Of a DNA stretch of 64,000 bases, positions 29,543-38,906 are shown piece after piece; position 1 is the first letter of the stretch; each line of letters begins with the position of its first letter. The notes beneath the pieces are model-generated. The model worked only from the letters and a program-made list of their open reading frames with translations. It ran no database searches and was not told the DNA's origin. The stretch covers positions 1 through 64,000 of the forward strand of contig JADJSG010000003.1 in the NCBI GenBank assembly GCA_016711825.1, given 5' to 3'. The position numbers were made by a program, and so were the translations under genes. This DNA is from Bacteroidota bacterium (GTDB lineage: Bacteria; Bacteroidota; Bacteroidia; Chitinophagales; Chitinophagaceae).

Positions 29543-29645
29543 TAGATTTCCATTTTTCCACGCAAATGTGAATAACAAAAAAAGGAATCCACTGATGAAC
29601 TAAATATATTTGTACCTATTCATCATCTAATTATAAAGTACTATT

Positions 29646-31538
29646 ATGGCAGACCAACAACAAACAGGCAATTACGATGAAAGCTCCATTAAATCGCTTG
29701 ACTGGAAAGAACATATTCGTTTAAGGCCTGGGATGTATATTGGAAAGCTGGGAGATGGAAGTAGTGTAGACGATGGTATTTATGTATTGCTCAAAGAAAT
29801 TATGGATAATTGTATCGATGAGTTTACAATGGGTTTTGGCAAACAAATTGAGTTACAAGTCAAAGATGGGAGTGTAAACATTCGTGATTATGGGAGAGGT
29901 ATTCCACTTGGCAAGGTGATTGATGCTGTAAGTAAAATCAATACAGGCGCTAAATATGATAGCAATGTATTCCAAAAATCGGTTGGTTTGAATGGGGTAG
30001 GTACCAAAGCAGTAAATGCACTTAGTAGTTCATTTATTGTAAAAAGTTACCGTGAGGGAAAAGTAAAACAAGTAGATTTTTCAAAAGGGAATGTTGTGAA
30101 TGATTATAAAGAAGTAGCTACTACAGAAGCAAACGGCACTGAAATCTTTTTTACACCTGATGATACTGTTTTTAAGCATTATAAATACATTGAAGAATAC
30201 ATTGAAAATCAGTTGTGGAACTATTGTTACCTAAATGCAGGTCTTGTGATTCATTTCAATCGAAAAAGATATGTATCAAAAAATGGTTTGTTAGACTTGC
30301 TGGAAAGAAAAACAAACCCTGATGAAATTCGTTATCCAATCATTCATTTAAAAGGTAAAGATGTTGAGTTGTCACTAACCCATAGCAATGATTATGGGGA
30401 AGAAATTTATTCGTTTGTAAATGGTCAGCATACTACACAAGGCGGTACACATCAACAAGCTTTTAGAGAAGCTTATGTAAAAACAATTCGCGATTTTTTT
30501 AAAAAAGAATATGATACCAGTGATATACGACAAAGTATAGTGGCTGCTATCAGTGTTCGTGTGGTAGAGCCCGTATTTGAAAGTCAAACCAAAACAAAAC
30601 TTGGCAGTATCAATATGGATGAAAAAGGCCCTACTGTAAAAGCCTTTATGCTAGACTTTTTATCAAAGGAACTTGATAATTATTTGCATCGAAATCCTGC
30701 GACTGCTGAAGCTATTAAAAAGAAAATAGAGCAAAGTGAACATGAGCGAAAAGAACTGAGTGGAATTAAAAAAATTGCAAATGAACGAGCTAAGAAAGCC
30801 AATTTGCACAATAAAAAATTAAGGGATTGTAAAATACACTTTGATGATGTGGTAGAGGGTAAAAATAAGATTGAATTAGAATCAAAGAAATTGGAATCAA
30901 CCATATTTATTACAGAAGGTGATAGTGCAAGTGGTTCAATCACAAAATCGCGAAATGTTGAAACGCAAGCTGTGTTTAGTCTCAAGGGCAAGCCACTCAA
31001 TTGTTTTGGGATGAGTAAAAAAATTGTCTATGAAAATGAAGAAATGAATTTGTTGCAACATGCCCTTAATATTGAGCAGAGTATCGAAAATCTTCGTTAC
31101 AATAATATTGTGATAGCTACAGATGCGGATGTTGATGGCATGCATATTCGGCTGCTGATTATGACTTTTTTTCTTCAGTTTTTTCCTGATTTAGTTCGCA
31201 ATGGACATGTTTATATTTTAGAAACACCTTTGTTTAGGGTGAGAGATAAAAAGGAAACGATTTATTGTTATAGTGAAACCGAAAAACAAGAAGCAGTACG
31301 AAAACTAACGGGTAAACCTGAAATTACTCGTTTTAAAGGTTTAGGTGAAATATCACCGAATGAGTTTGCAGGATTTATAGGCGAAGATATACGCAAAGAG
31401 CCTGTAATGCTTGCCGGAGAAGCTCATATTCAAAAAATACTTGAATATTATATGGGTAAAAATACAATGCAAAGACAGGAATTTATTATCAATAATTTGC
31501 GTATTGAAATGGATGTCATTGATGAAATATTAAATTAA
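29646..31538 (+). CDS. parE: DNA topoisomerase IV subunit B
   Basis: A 630-residue type IIA topoisomerase B subunit, ATPase and TOPRIM. GHKL: EIMDNCIDEF, IRDYGRGIPLG and GLNGVGTKAVNAL. TOPRIM: TEGDSASGSITK (near residue 424) and ATDADVDGMHIRLL (near 490). Size and the SLKGKPLNCFG form match the Bacteroidota ParE rather than GyrB. A TATATTTG box at 29605-29612 may be its -7 element. Decatenates chromosomes with ParC; a parC gene is not adjacent in this window. Nine bases later the DUF1835 gene starts. Confidence 0.9.
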   Translation: MADQQQTGNYDESSIKSLDWKEHIRLRPGMYIGKLGDGSSVDDGIYVLLKEIMDNCIDEFTMGFGKQIELQVKDGSVNIRDYGRGIPLGKVIDAVSKINTGAKYDSNVFQKSVGLNGVGTKAVNALSSSFIVKSYREGKVKQVDFSKGNVVNDYKEVATTEANGTEIFFTPDDTVFKHYKYIEEYIENQLWNYCYLNAGLVIHFNRKRYVSKNGLLDLLERKTNPDEIRYPIIHLKGKDVELSLTHSNDYGEEIYSFVNGQHTTQGGTHQQAFREAYVKTIRDFFKKEYDTSDIRQSIVAAISVRVVEPVFESQTKTKLGSINMDEKGPTVKAFMLDFLSKELDNYLHRNPATAEAIKKKIEQSEHERKELSGIKKIANERAKKANLHNKKLRDCKIHFDDVVEGKNKIELESKKLESTIFITEGDSASGSITKSRNVETQAVFSLKGKPLNCFGMSKKIVYENEEMNLLQHALNIEQSIENLRYNNIVIATDADVDGMHIRLLIMTFFLQFFPDLVRNGHVYILETPLFRVRDKKETIYCYSETEKQEAVRKLTGKPEITRFKGLGEISPNEFAGFIGEDIRKEPVMLAGEAHIQKILEYYMGKNTMQRQEFIINNLRIEMDVIDEILN

Positions 31539-31547
31539 AAATTAGGA

Positions 31548-32369
31548 ATGTTACATATAATCGTGGGTGATGAAGCTGCCAAAAATTTAAAGGCTGCATT
31601 TGAATTAGATGAAAACTTACAAGGGGAAATACTTGTATTGAAAGATACACTTGGTATTGGAGATTTATTATCAACACCCGAAATATCGCATGATAGCATT
31701 CGTACTTCGTGGTGGAAAACCATTGTCCCGCATTTTGATGAGGAGGTATCAGATGAATCAAGATTATTGGCTTTTATTGACAATGCCATTGAACAGGAGG
31801 AGCCTGTTTGTTTTTGGCTTTCACCATGTGTGTCAGATGTTTGTGCCTATTATTGGTTATTGTCATATTTTAAACCTCATTCAGGTTTGCTTCATACCAT
31901 TAATATCATTGGATTGCCGTTTTTAAATGAAAAAGGACAATTATTTTACCCGATAAATTTTTCACAAGTACCTCCTAAGGAATTTATTAAAACGAAAAGG
32001 TTATTAAAGGAAGTGACTATTGCGGAGTATGAAGTAGAAATAGATGAATGGAAACGCCTCCAAGAGGATAATACGTGGGTACGACTGTATGAAGGAGGCA
32101 AGAAAATCGTGTCAAAACCAATGACATATTTCGACACGTTTATTAAAAATTCGGTGAGCGATGAAATGCAAAAAGCTTCTAAAATTGTTCATGAATCCAT
32201 GAAGAAAATTACGCAAACCCTCAGTCCTGCATATATTGAATATCGTTTAAAACAATTATTGCAGCAAGATGTTTTTCAATTCAATGGACTTGTTGAAGGA
32301 CCGCTTAAAGAAATTGAAGTGAAAAATAAGGGAAATGATGAAACTTCAAATGACATCGTTGAATCGTAA
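31548..32369 (+). CDS. DUF1835-family protein
   Basis: A 273-residue protein. LHIIVGDEAAKNLKAAFEL and GDLLSTPEISHDSIR at the N-terminus, then PVCFWLSPCVSDVCAYYWLLS, match DUF1835, which has a conserved first half and a helical second half rich in charged residues. The function is not established; in Bacteroidota it is often next to topoisomerase IV subunits, as here with parE nine bases upstream. No membrane segment or signal. Confidence 0.8.
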   Translation: MLHIIVGDEAAKNLKAAFELDENLQGEILVLKDTLGIGDLLSTPEISHDSIRTSWWKTIVPHFDEEVSDESRLLAFIDNAIEQEEPVCFWLSPCVSDVCAYYWLLSYFKPHSGLLHTINIIGLPFLNEKGQLFYPINFSQVPPKEFIKTKRLLKEVTIAEYEVEIDEWKRLQEDNTWVRLYEGGKKIVSKPMTYFDTFIKNSVSDEMQKASKIVHESMKKITQTLSPAYIEYRLKQLLQQDVFQFNGLVEGPLKEIEVKNKGNDETSNDIVES

Positions 32370-32667
32370 ATATTTCACAAATACATTTTTAAAGTTTAAC
32401 CCTTCATTACACTTCAGAGTATATCATTCAAAACCTTTTCATCCGTTTTCTATCATTTATTTAAATCAGTGAGTATCTTTTAAATCCTTCTCATCCGTGT
32501 TCCAAATCCCTCACAACCCTGTTCCAACGGTCCCTGCGGGAAAGTCAGAGATCGAAAGCCCGATAAAAGACAAAAGTTGAATAGAATTCCAAATGATGAC
32601 ATCGCTACTCCAACAGCATGGCGCTTAGGCAGTGTTGGTGTCAGTTGTTTTTTAGTTCTGTTTTTAT
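32370..32667. other. Intergenic with dispersed repeat
   Basis: This interval holds no gene. It contains a repeat (32486-32530) of the form catccgtgttccaa.tccctcaca, a hairpin with CCAACA at 32612-32617 pairing with TGTTGG at 32635-32640, and a stretch (GGTCCCTGCGGGAAAG, then TCGAAAGCCCGATAAAAG) that looks like a known kind of dispersed non-coding element of Bacteroidota. A minus-strand frame through it (32480-32788) lacks coding character. Confidence 0.5.
32486..32530. repeat. Direct repeat, copy 1
   Basis: CATCCGTGTTCCAA (about 32492-32505) followed by A-TCCCTCACA-ACCCTGTTC is matched at 33478-33510, about 985 bases away, with three differences. The two copies bracket the DUF1572 and small membrane-protein genes. 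On the minus strand the unit reads GGAACACGGATG, a motif common in interspersed repeats. Confidence 0.65.
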
Positions 32668-32835
32668 CTAAACTTTCAGTAAAAGAAAATAAATTAATAT
32701 CCAAACTCCTGTAAATGTTAATCCAAGATATAATGAATTTAAATGTTGTTTTAGGTCTTTTTTTATCAAAAGTCGATATAAAACCCAACCTATAAATATT
32801 ATCAAAAGCAATATCGGTATATATATTCTTAACAT
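32668..32835 (-). CDS. Small two-helix membrane protein (55 residues)
   Basis: A short frame beginning four bases after the DUF1572 stop: MLRIYIPILLLIIFIGWVLY, then RLLIKKDLKQHL, then a second hydrophobic run (LGLTFTGVWILIYFLLLKV). That is two membrane helices around a short basic loop, so an inner-membrane protein with both ends on the same side is likely. The pattern of hydrophobic and charged segments and the tight spacing to DUF1572 argue for a real gene, cotranscribed. No family recognised. Too short for standard frame lists. Confidence 0.55.
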   Translation of the reverse strand: MLRIYIPILLLIIFIGWVLYRLLIKKDLKQHLNSLYLGLTFTGVWILIYFLLLKV

Positions 32836-32839
32836 AATT

Positions 32840-33412
32840 TCATGTATTATTTTTATTTATTATTTCTTCTGTAAAATGTTTTTTACGTTTAGGTTGAGCA
32901 AATTTGACATTGTTATATTCTTTTGAGTTTCCTTTCGGAATGGAAAGAGAAATCCAATTTTCGTTACACATTAGTTTTCCTATAAAAACAATTTGTCCAA
33001 CATGATATGGATAATGTGCAAGTTGTCTATTTATTGCTTCCGTTATCGTATGTCCTTGATTTCGTATAAATATTTCCTTTGCCAAATCGTTTTCTGTCAA
33101 TGAATTAATTGCTTTAAATAGGCAAGTCCAACCTTCATTCCATTTTTCTAAAAGTTCAGTTCTATTTGCAATATCGTTTTTAAATTCTTCATCTCTATGT
33201 CGCCATTCTTTTTCTCCGTCTGTTGTCAAAAAATCAGTCCAGCGTGAAAGCATATTTCCCCACAAATGTTTTACAATGGTCGCAACACTGTTGCTTTCTT
33301 CGTTTAGTTGAATGAAAAGTTGTTCATCTGAGAGTTGTGAAAAAGTTTTTTCTCCGAGCATTTTGTAATACTCAAATTGCTTTTTTGCACTATCTAAAAA
33401 GTCGTTTGCCAT
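32840..33412 (-). CDS. DUF1572 (DinB-like) protein
   Basis: A 190-residue helical-bundle protein of the DUF1572 branch of the DinB superfamily: SAKKQFEYYKMLGEK, NSVATIVKHLWGNMLSRW, ATPase-like motifs absent, and INRQLAHYPYHVGQIVFIGK with the His pair that binds metal in related proteins. Substrate unknown. It lies in a block bracketed by direct repeats (32486 and 33469) and is followed by a small membrane protein. Two other DinB proteins are in the window (11249, 38077). Confidence 0.8.
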   Translation of the reverse strand: MANDFLDSAKKQFEYYKMLGEKTFSQLSDEQLFIQLNEESNSVATIVKHLWGNMLSRWTDFLTTDGEKEWRHRDEEFKNDIANRTELLEKWNEGWTCLFKAINSLTENDLAKEIFIRNQGHTITEAINRQLAHYPYHVGQIVFIGKLMCNENWISLSIPKGNSKEYNNVKFAQPKRKKHFTEEIINKNNT

Positions 33413-33468
33413 AACAATTCTATGTCCCTATTTTTCTGACGGTTAGAGTTTGTCATAATTATCACCAA

Positions 33469-33511
33469 CTTCTTTCCATCCGTGTTCCAACTCCCTCACA
33501 TCCGTGTTCTA
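33469..33511. repeat. Direct repeat, copy 2
   Basis: CATCCGTGTTCCAA followed by C-TCCCTCACA-TCCGTGTTC is the second copy of the repeat at 32486-32530. It lies between the DUF1572 gene and the FG-GAP gene. Confidence 0.65.
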
Positions 33512-33517
33512 TATACC

Positions 33518-35734
33518 CTAATATTTGATAATTTTCTTCCAGATTTTTTGCCCTTTTAATTCAATCATTACATGGTAAATACCTGCTTGCAATGGGGATA
33601 AATCAAATCGGTTGGTGAGGTTTGTTTCAAATGTACTACGATATACTATTCTGCCTGATATATCTATGATTTGCATTTTTGCCTGTATATTTTCGATGGG
33701 GCTTGTAAACAAAAGGGACACTTCTTCATGTGTTGGATTTGGGAAAAGCACGATTGAATTTTCATTAATCACTACTTGGTCTGTATTGAGTGTATAGACT
33801 TGTTTGTAATAATGAAGGCCACCAAATTTGTTGCCTACTACCATTTCATAATAACCATCGCCATCAATATCAGCAATAGCAGGAACAGAGCGAGGAGCGG
33901 TTTTTATAAAAGAATAATTCGAATCAATTCGATTAAAATTGCCAAAATTATTTTTAAAATTTTCATCATAGCGTTCTATAGTACCATCAATATTACCTGC
34001 CAATAAATACGTTTTTTGGGTATTGTCCATTTTGCCAATAAAGGGAGCACAATATCCATAGAAGTTTGTAGGGGCTCCAGCAGTAAAGTTGCCAATATTA
34101 GGCGTGTTAAGATGCATTTTTTTTATGTTGATGGCTGTACTGGTATCTTCGTAGTAGGCTAGTTGTCCTTGTTGATTGCCGATGAGCAAATCGGTTTTTC
34201 CATCATTGTTGAAATCAAAAACGACCGGCATACTATAACTTGAAACGCTCACATTGCTGATGCTGTCTGTAAAAAATAAAAAGTTAGGCATCGCTGCATT
34301 GTTGGGTGCAAAGTTTTTATATACAGCAATACTGCCATTGGCATTGCCTAATATCAAATCGTCGACCCCATCACCTGTCATATCACCAAACGTTGGGAAA
34401 ATGCCTTTATAATTTTTTGTACTTAAGTTTAAAAAATCTTTAGTCACCAGCTCAAAAGATGAATTACCAAGGGTACTGGTGTTTTTATAATAGGCTAATT
34501 TGCTTGATAATAGTGATGTTGCATTGTTTAAATAACCCTCTGTACCTATAAACAAATCGGGTTTCCCATCTTTATTGTAATCAAAAAAAGTAGGGTAGCT
34601 GTATGATCCAACTTCAATCATGGTTGGTGTAAGCAAGGAATCATGTTGAAATACAAAATTTGGATTGGCATCAGTTCCCATGTTTTTGTAATAGGCAATG
34701 GTTTGGTAATTGGCGCTACTCAAATTATCGCTGTGTGAGGTAAAAAGAATATCATGATCGCCATCATTATCTATATCGATATGACTGGGCGCTGGCCAAC
34801 TGGGCATTTTTAGTTGATGACCATTTTTATTATATAAGGTATCTTCTGCATTAATAATGTCGGAGCCATTATTAATCAGTAATTGCACATCATTGAATGA
34901 AACATTACCATCTAACATGTCATAATCATTGTCGCCATCAATGTCAAGATGTAACATGCAATTGCCGGTATGACGTGTTTTTTTGTACTGACCTTCCACG
35001 CCTTTGCATGTAATATTCATGATAACAGCACGATTAAATTGTTGATAAAATTTACCCCAGCAATTATCACCAACCGACATATTGATACTATCACAAGGAA
35101 AGCCATCTTCTACTCTTCTGTTTTTATACCATGACACTTGCGCACCCAATACATCGAATGATAAAATATCTAAGTCTCCATCCTTATCAATGTCAATCAC
35201 ACTAGGAATATCGCTGGGTTGCACATATACATTGACAGGTCCATTTTGGCCTGGAAAAAATAAATCTTTAAAAAAAGTAAACTTCAATTCATTATTTTGA
35301 AAATAGCCTCTGTGCACTGCCACGCCATACAATCCCTTTTCGAACAAATCTGCTACACCATCACAATTATAATCTTTCAAAATCATGTAATAGTTGATGG
35401 GAGGGAAGTTTTTTTCATACTTGGGGGTATAAGTATATTTTATTTCTCCAGCATTCCCAGTGTTAATAAACGTCTTGATATTTTCGTTGTTAAAGTCATA
35501 TAACACAATATCATTCTTGCCATCATTATTGATATCTGCATGATTAATCTGTACTGAATTGATACCGCCACACCAAGGCGAAAGCAAATTGCTGCCATAT
35601 TGATTCACAATAGCGTCTTGAAAGGGTTCATATACATTGCCTTGAAACTGGGCTCTTACTATAGTAGGATAGGTCAAAATGATACCTAAAACCAGCAGAT
35701 TGAAGAAGCAGGATTTGCAAATATTTATTTTCAT
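33518..35734 (-). CDS. Secreted FG-GAP/VCBS repeat protein with T9SS sorting domain
   Basis: A 738-residue protein with a signal peptide (hydrophobic residues 10-25, cut near VRA-Q). The body is a beta-propeller of repeated D-x-N/D-x-D calcium loops (DINNDGKNDIVLYD, DYNCDGVADL, DIDKDGDLDIL, DIDGDNDYDM, DIDNDGDHDILF, DYNKDGKPDLFIG, DFNNDGKTDLLIG, DIDGDGYYEMVVG). The C-terminus, from VLFPNPT and IIDISGRIVY to LQAGIYHVMI, is the type IX secretion A-type sorting domain, so it is exported through the T9SS and kept at the surface. Role unknown; binding or matrix function is possible. Confidence 0.92.
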   Translation of the reverse strand: MKINICKSCFFNLLVLGIILTYPTIVRAQFQGNVYEPFQDAIVNQYGSNLLSPWCGGINSVQINHADINNDGKNDIVLYDFNNENIKTFINTGNAGEIKYTYTPKYEKNFPPINYYMILKDYNCDGVADLFEKGLYGVAVHRGYFQNNELKFTFFKDLFFPGQNGPVNVYVQPSDIPSVIDIDKDGDLDILSFDVLGAQVSWYKNRRVEDGFPCDSINMSVGDNCWGKFYQQFNRAVIMNITCKGVEGQYKKTRHTGNCMLHLDIDGDNDYDMLDGNVSFNDVQLLINNGSDIINAEDTLYNKNGHQLKMPSWPAPSHIDIDNDGDHDILFTSHSDNLSSANYQTIAYYKNMGTDANPNFVFQHDSLLTPTMIEVGSYSYPTFFDYNKDGKPDLFIGTEGYLNNATSLLSSKLAYYKNTSTLGNSSFELVTKDFLNLSTKNYKGIFPTFGDMTGDGVDDLILGNANGSIAVYKNFAPNNAAMPNFLFFTDSISNVSVSSYSMPVVFDFNNDGKTDLLIGNQQGQLAYYEDTSTAINIKKMHLNTPNIGNFTAGAPTNFYGYCAPFIGKMDNTQKTYLLAGNIDGTIERYDENFKNNFGNFNRIDSNYSFIKTAPRSVPAIADIDGDGYYEMVVGNKFGGLHYYKQVYTLNTDQVVINENSIVLFPNPTHEEVSLLFTSPIENIQAKMQIIDISGRIVYRSTFETNLTNRFDLSPLQAGIYHVMIELKGQKIWKKIIKY

Positions 35735-35801
35735 AGCACTAATTTACGATTAATTATTTTAAAGACTTGAAAAATCAGTCAAATGTTAGGTTACAACACT
35801 T

Positions 35802-37067
35802 TTACCTTACCACCATCTGGATAGTTTGACGGGTTTTCTGAGTCAATAAAACCTCTCGATTTTTGAGTTCTTCGCGCAGTACTTCTTGTTTATAATGTCT
35901 AACCGTAAATAAAAACAAATGTTCATTTCTTTTGACATCATATTTGTCGCTTAATAATTGCAATAATTCATCAAGATGGGCTGCATGACTGTCGATACAA
36001 GCCACAAAGCTGATAGCAGCATTTTGAATGAGGTTGATCTTGATTTTACAGCTATGAAACAATTTATAGATAGTACTCAAATTGTCTTCTGTAATAAATG
36101 AATAATCTTTAGTTGTTACTTGCAACAAAGTTTGATTTGTTTTTAAAACCAATATGGGTGGGTATTTGATTGGCGTATCGCTGTGATGAATCAAAGTTCC
36201 TTTTAAATGTTTATCCAGAAAACATTTTACATATAAAGGGATGTTTTTGTTTTGTAATGGTTTGATGGTTTTGGGATGTATTACTTGGGCGCCATAAAAA
36301 GCCATTTCAATCACCTCATGATAAGTAATCTCTTCGATGGGTACTGTATGAGGGAAAATTTTCGGATCAGCATTGAGTAAACTTGGGACATCTTTCCAAA
36401 TAGTGACGCTTGTGGCATCTAACATATTGGCTAAAATCGCTGCAGAATAATCACTGCCTTCTCTGCCTAAAGTTACAGAATTATTTTCATCAGTACTGCC
36501 AATGAAACCTTGTGTGATAATAATATTACATTGTTTAAACAAAGGACTGAGTTGTGATTTTACCAATTCACTGGTGAGTTTCCAATCGATGTTTGCATCC
36601 CGATAATTTGCATCGGTTTTGATAATATCGCGTATGTCAATCCAGGCTGTAGGGCCTAAAGTGATTGTTAAATAATGAGAAATAATTAAAGTAGAAAGTA
36701 ATTCACCAATACAGACAATCTGATCGTAGTAATAATCATAACTTCTAACAGGTTGTTCGTTGAGTATCCAATCTACTTCTATATAAATCGACTGGAGCTT
36801 CTCTTCAATATCAATGTAGTGTTCTTTGAGTAATGTTTGTGCGTATACCTGATGGTTTAATTTTAATTGTTCAAACAGCTCAATGGACTTTGATTCTTGA
36901 TGTTGAAAGTAGGTACTTGCAATTTCTTCCAGGGCATTGGTTGTTTTGCCTTTCGCTGAAATAACGACTAACAAAGGTTCATGCATATAATCATGTAGTA
37001 TAGAACCCATATTTTCAACCCTTTCTGTTGTTTCGATAGACGCCCCGCCAAATTTAAATACCCTCAT
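35802..37067 (-). CDS. lysC: Aspartate kinase
   Basis: Phosphorylates aspartate, the first step to lysine, threonine and methionine. A 421-residue monofunctional enzyme. KFGGAS at residues 5-10 holds the catalytic Lys; TLGREGSDYSAAILANML is the second signature. The C-terminal part (about residues 300-421) has an ACT-type regulatory module. No homoserine dehydrogenase is fused. Divergent from mscS at 126 bases. Confidence 0.92.
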   Translation of the reverse strand: MRVFKFGGASIETTERVENMGSILHDYMHEPLLVVISAKGKTTNALEEIASTYFQHQESKSIELFEQLKLNHQVYAQTLLKEHYIDIEEKLQSIYIEVDWILNEQPVRSYDYYYDQIVCIGELLSTLIISHYLTITLGPTAWIDIRDIIKTDANYRDANIDWKLTSELVKSQLSPLFKQCNIIITQGFIGSTDENNSVTLGREGSDYSAAILANMLDATSVTIWKDVPSLLNADPKIFPHTVPIEEITYHEVIEMAFYGAQVIHPKTIKPLQNKNIPLYVKCFLDKHLKGTLIHHSDTPIKYPPILVLKTNQTLLQVTTKDYSFITEDNLSTIYKLFHSCKIKINLIQNAAISFVACIDSHAAHLDELLQLLSDKYDVKRNEHLFLFTVRHYKQEVLREELKNREVLLTQKTRQTIQMVVR

Positions 37068-37192
37068 AAATGCATTTGTTTATTCCATGAAATGATGCAA
37101 ATCTAAACGGTTTACAATTAATTAAGATAGCTAGATTCATTTTATTAAATATTTTTTTTAAACTTGCGGTCTAAAATTAAAATCACAATTTC

Positions 37193-38026
37193 ATGAACCT
37201 ACTACAAAGTAATTTACTTTCAGATTCCCTGTCTTATATAGACATTATTAAAGCATATGCTATTAGCTATATCCCCAAAATTGCAGGGGCCATTCTTTTT
37301 TATATTATCGGCTCATGGATTATCAACCGATTGGTTTTACTTCTAAAAAAAATACTTTTTAAAAGAAATTACGACCCTTCTTTACAAACCTTTCTTGTAT
37401 CCTTAGTCAAAGTAGTACTCACTATATTATTATTAATTTCAATTGCAGGTATTTTAGGCGCTGATACCACTGCTTTTAGTGCCTTGATTGTAGGTGCGGG
37501 AGTTGCCATCGGTTCAGCTTTAAATGGTACTTTAGGCAACTTTGCCGGTGGCGTGATGCTTTTGGTTTTCAAACCCTTTAAAGTAGGAGATATGATTGAA
37601 GCACAAGGCATCACAGGAGTGGTTACCGAACAAGGTGTTTTCAATACTACAGTACTCACCGCTGAAAACAAAACAGTGTATTTACCCAATGGGGCATTGT
37701 CAACCAATACCATCGCTAATTATACCACCCATGGTAGTTTACGTGTTGATATCACCATGGCCATTGCCCCAGATATGGATATTGAAAAAGCAAAAAAAGT
37801 CGCCATTCAAACGATTCTAACACATCCAAAAGTTCTGCAAACGCCTGCACCTGAGGTGAATGCCTTAAAAGTGGGTGATGGTATGGTAACCCTGGCGATA
37901 CGACCCTATTGTGTACAAACTGATTATTGGGATGTCTTTTTTGGATGTACTGAAATGATAAAAAGTGCATTTGAACAAGAAGGCATCCATGCACCAACCC
38001 CACATCGTATCATCATTAATAAATAA
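37193..38026 (+). CDS. Small-conductance mechanosensitive channel (MscS family)
   Basis: A 277-residue inner-membrane channel that opens under membrane tension on osmotic downshift. Three hydrophobic segments: about 26-48, 62-86 and 91-118; the third has the Gly/Ala-rich pore helix VGAGVAIGSALNGTLGNFAGG. A cytosolic beta domain follows (FKVGDMIEAQGITGVVTEQG) with the PNGALSTNTIANY motif. Length is close to E. coli MscS (286). Single gene. Confidence 0.93.
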   Translation: MNLLQSNLLSDSLSYIDIIKAYAISYIPKIAGAILFYIIGSWIINRLVLLLKKILFKRNYDPSLQTFLVSLVKVVLTILLLISIAGILGADTTAFSALIVGAGVAIGSALNGTLGNFAGGVMLLVFKPFKVGDMIEAQGITGVVTEQGVFNTTVLTAENKTVYLPNGALSTNTIANYTTHGSLRVDITMAIAPDMDIEKAKKVAIQTILTHPKVLQTPAPEVNALKVGDGMVTLAIRPYCVQTDYWDVFFGCTEMIKSAFEQEGIHAPTPHRIIINK

Positions 38027-38076
38027 GGTCATTGTACATTTTTCAATTCATTTTTTAAACCATTAAAATAAATATT

Positions 38077-38574
38077 ATGTCATTAAACAGCACCCTTTTA
38101 GCTGAGTTTCAACAAGAAGCAGCTACCACCCGTAAATTATTGGCTTTAGTTCCTTTTGAACAAGGCGAATACAAACCCCATGAAAAATCTATGTCATTGA
38201 TTCGTTTGGCCACCCATGTAGCAGAAATAGCTGGTTGGTGGAAAGAATGTCTAAAAAATGATGAACTTGATTTTGCGAAAGGAGATTTTACGCCTAAAGT
38301 TTTTAATTCTACAGCTGAATTGCTGGCTTTGTTTGATGATTATGTAGCCAAATCAACAATTATTTTAAATGAAACCCCAGAGTCTGAATTTGAAAAAAAC
38401 TGGACGATGAGACAAGGAGAAATGATCTTTTTTACCTTGCCTAAAGCACAAGTAGTTCGCACATGGTGCCTGAATCACTGGGTACATCATCGTGCGCAAT
38501 TGGGTGTTTATTTACGTATGCTCAATATCCCTATTCCTGGTTCTTATGGACCTTCGGCAGATGACAATGGATAA
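38077..38574 (+). CDS. DinB-family protein
   Basis: A 165-residue DinB-superfamily protein. The putative metal His residues are in LIRLATHVAEIAGWW and NHWVHHRAQLGVYLRML, giving the three-His layout. The end GSYGPSADD is common in the group of DinB proteins of Bacteroidota. Start ATG 38077, 50 bases after mscS on the same strand, which may make them cotranscribed. Reaction unknown; related ones are metal-dependent transferases. Confidence 0.85.
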   Translation: MSLNSTLLAEFQQEAATTRKLLALVPFEQGEYKPHEKSMSLIRLATHVAEIAGWWKECLKNDELDFAKGDFTPKVFNSTAELLALFDDYVAKSTIILNETPESEFEKNWTMRQGEMIFFTLPKAQVVRTWCLNHWVHHRAQLGVYLRMLNIPIPGSYGPSADDNG

Positions 38575-38906
38575 TGCAAAGAGCGATATTATTGTTTTGA
38601 ATCTAATTTGTATCTATTAATCATACTTGGCATTCAATGAGTGGCAGTGCGCAATTGTTATAAAATGCGCTTACTTGAATACTTTATAAATACCAGATCT
38701 ATTCTTATAAATGAGGCAGCCTCATTGGATATACCCATGGGATAATGATAACTTGTGATTGGAAGTTGGCGAAGGGCTATTTTATGAGCATTTGTAGTTA
38801 TATCAATCTGAAATGTAAAAAACATTGATATAACATGTTTATAGCCAAGATTCCTTTGGCTTGTAATTATTTCGATAGTAAAATCTGGGTTTTATAATGC
38901 AATACC
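38575..38906. other. Intergenic, nothing recognised
   Basis: This 332-base gap between DinB and pdhA shows no frame of convincing length or start on either strand and no strong hairpin. Confidence 0.5.

Noticed and set aside
32480..32788. 102-residue minus-strand frame
   Set aside because: It runs across a dispersed repeat and overlaps the small two-helix gene in another frame; no coding pattern.
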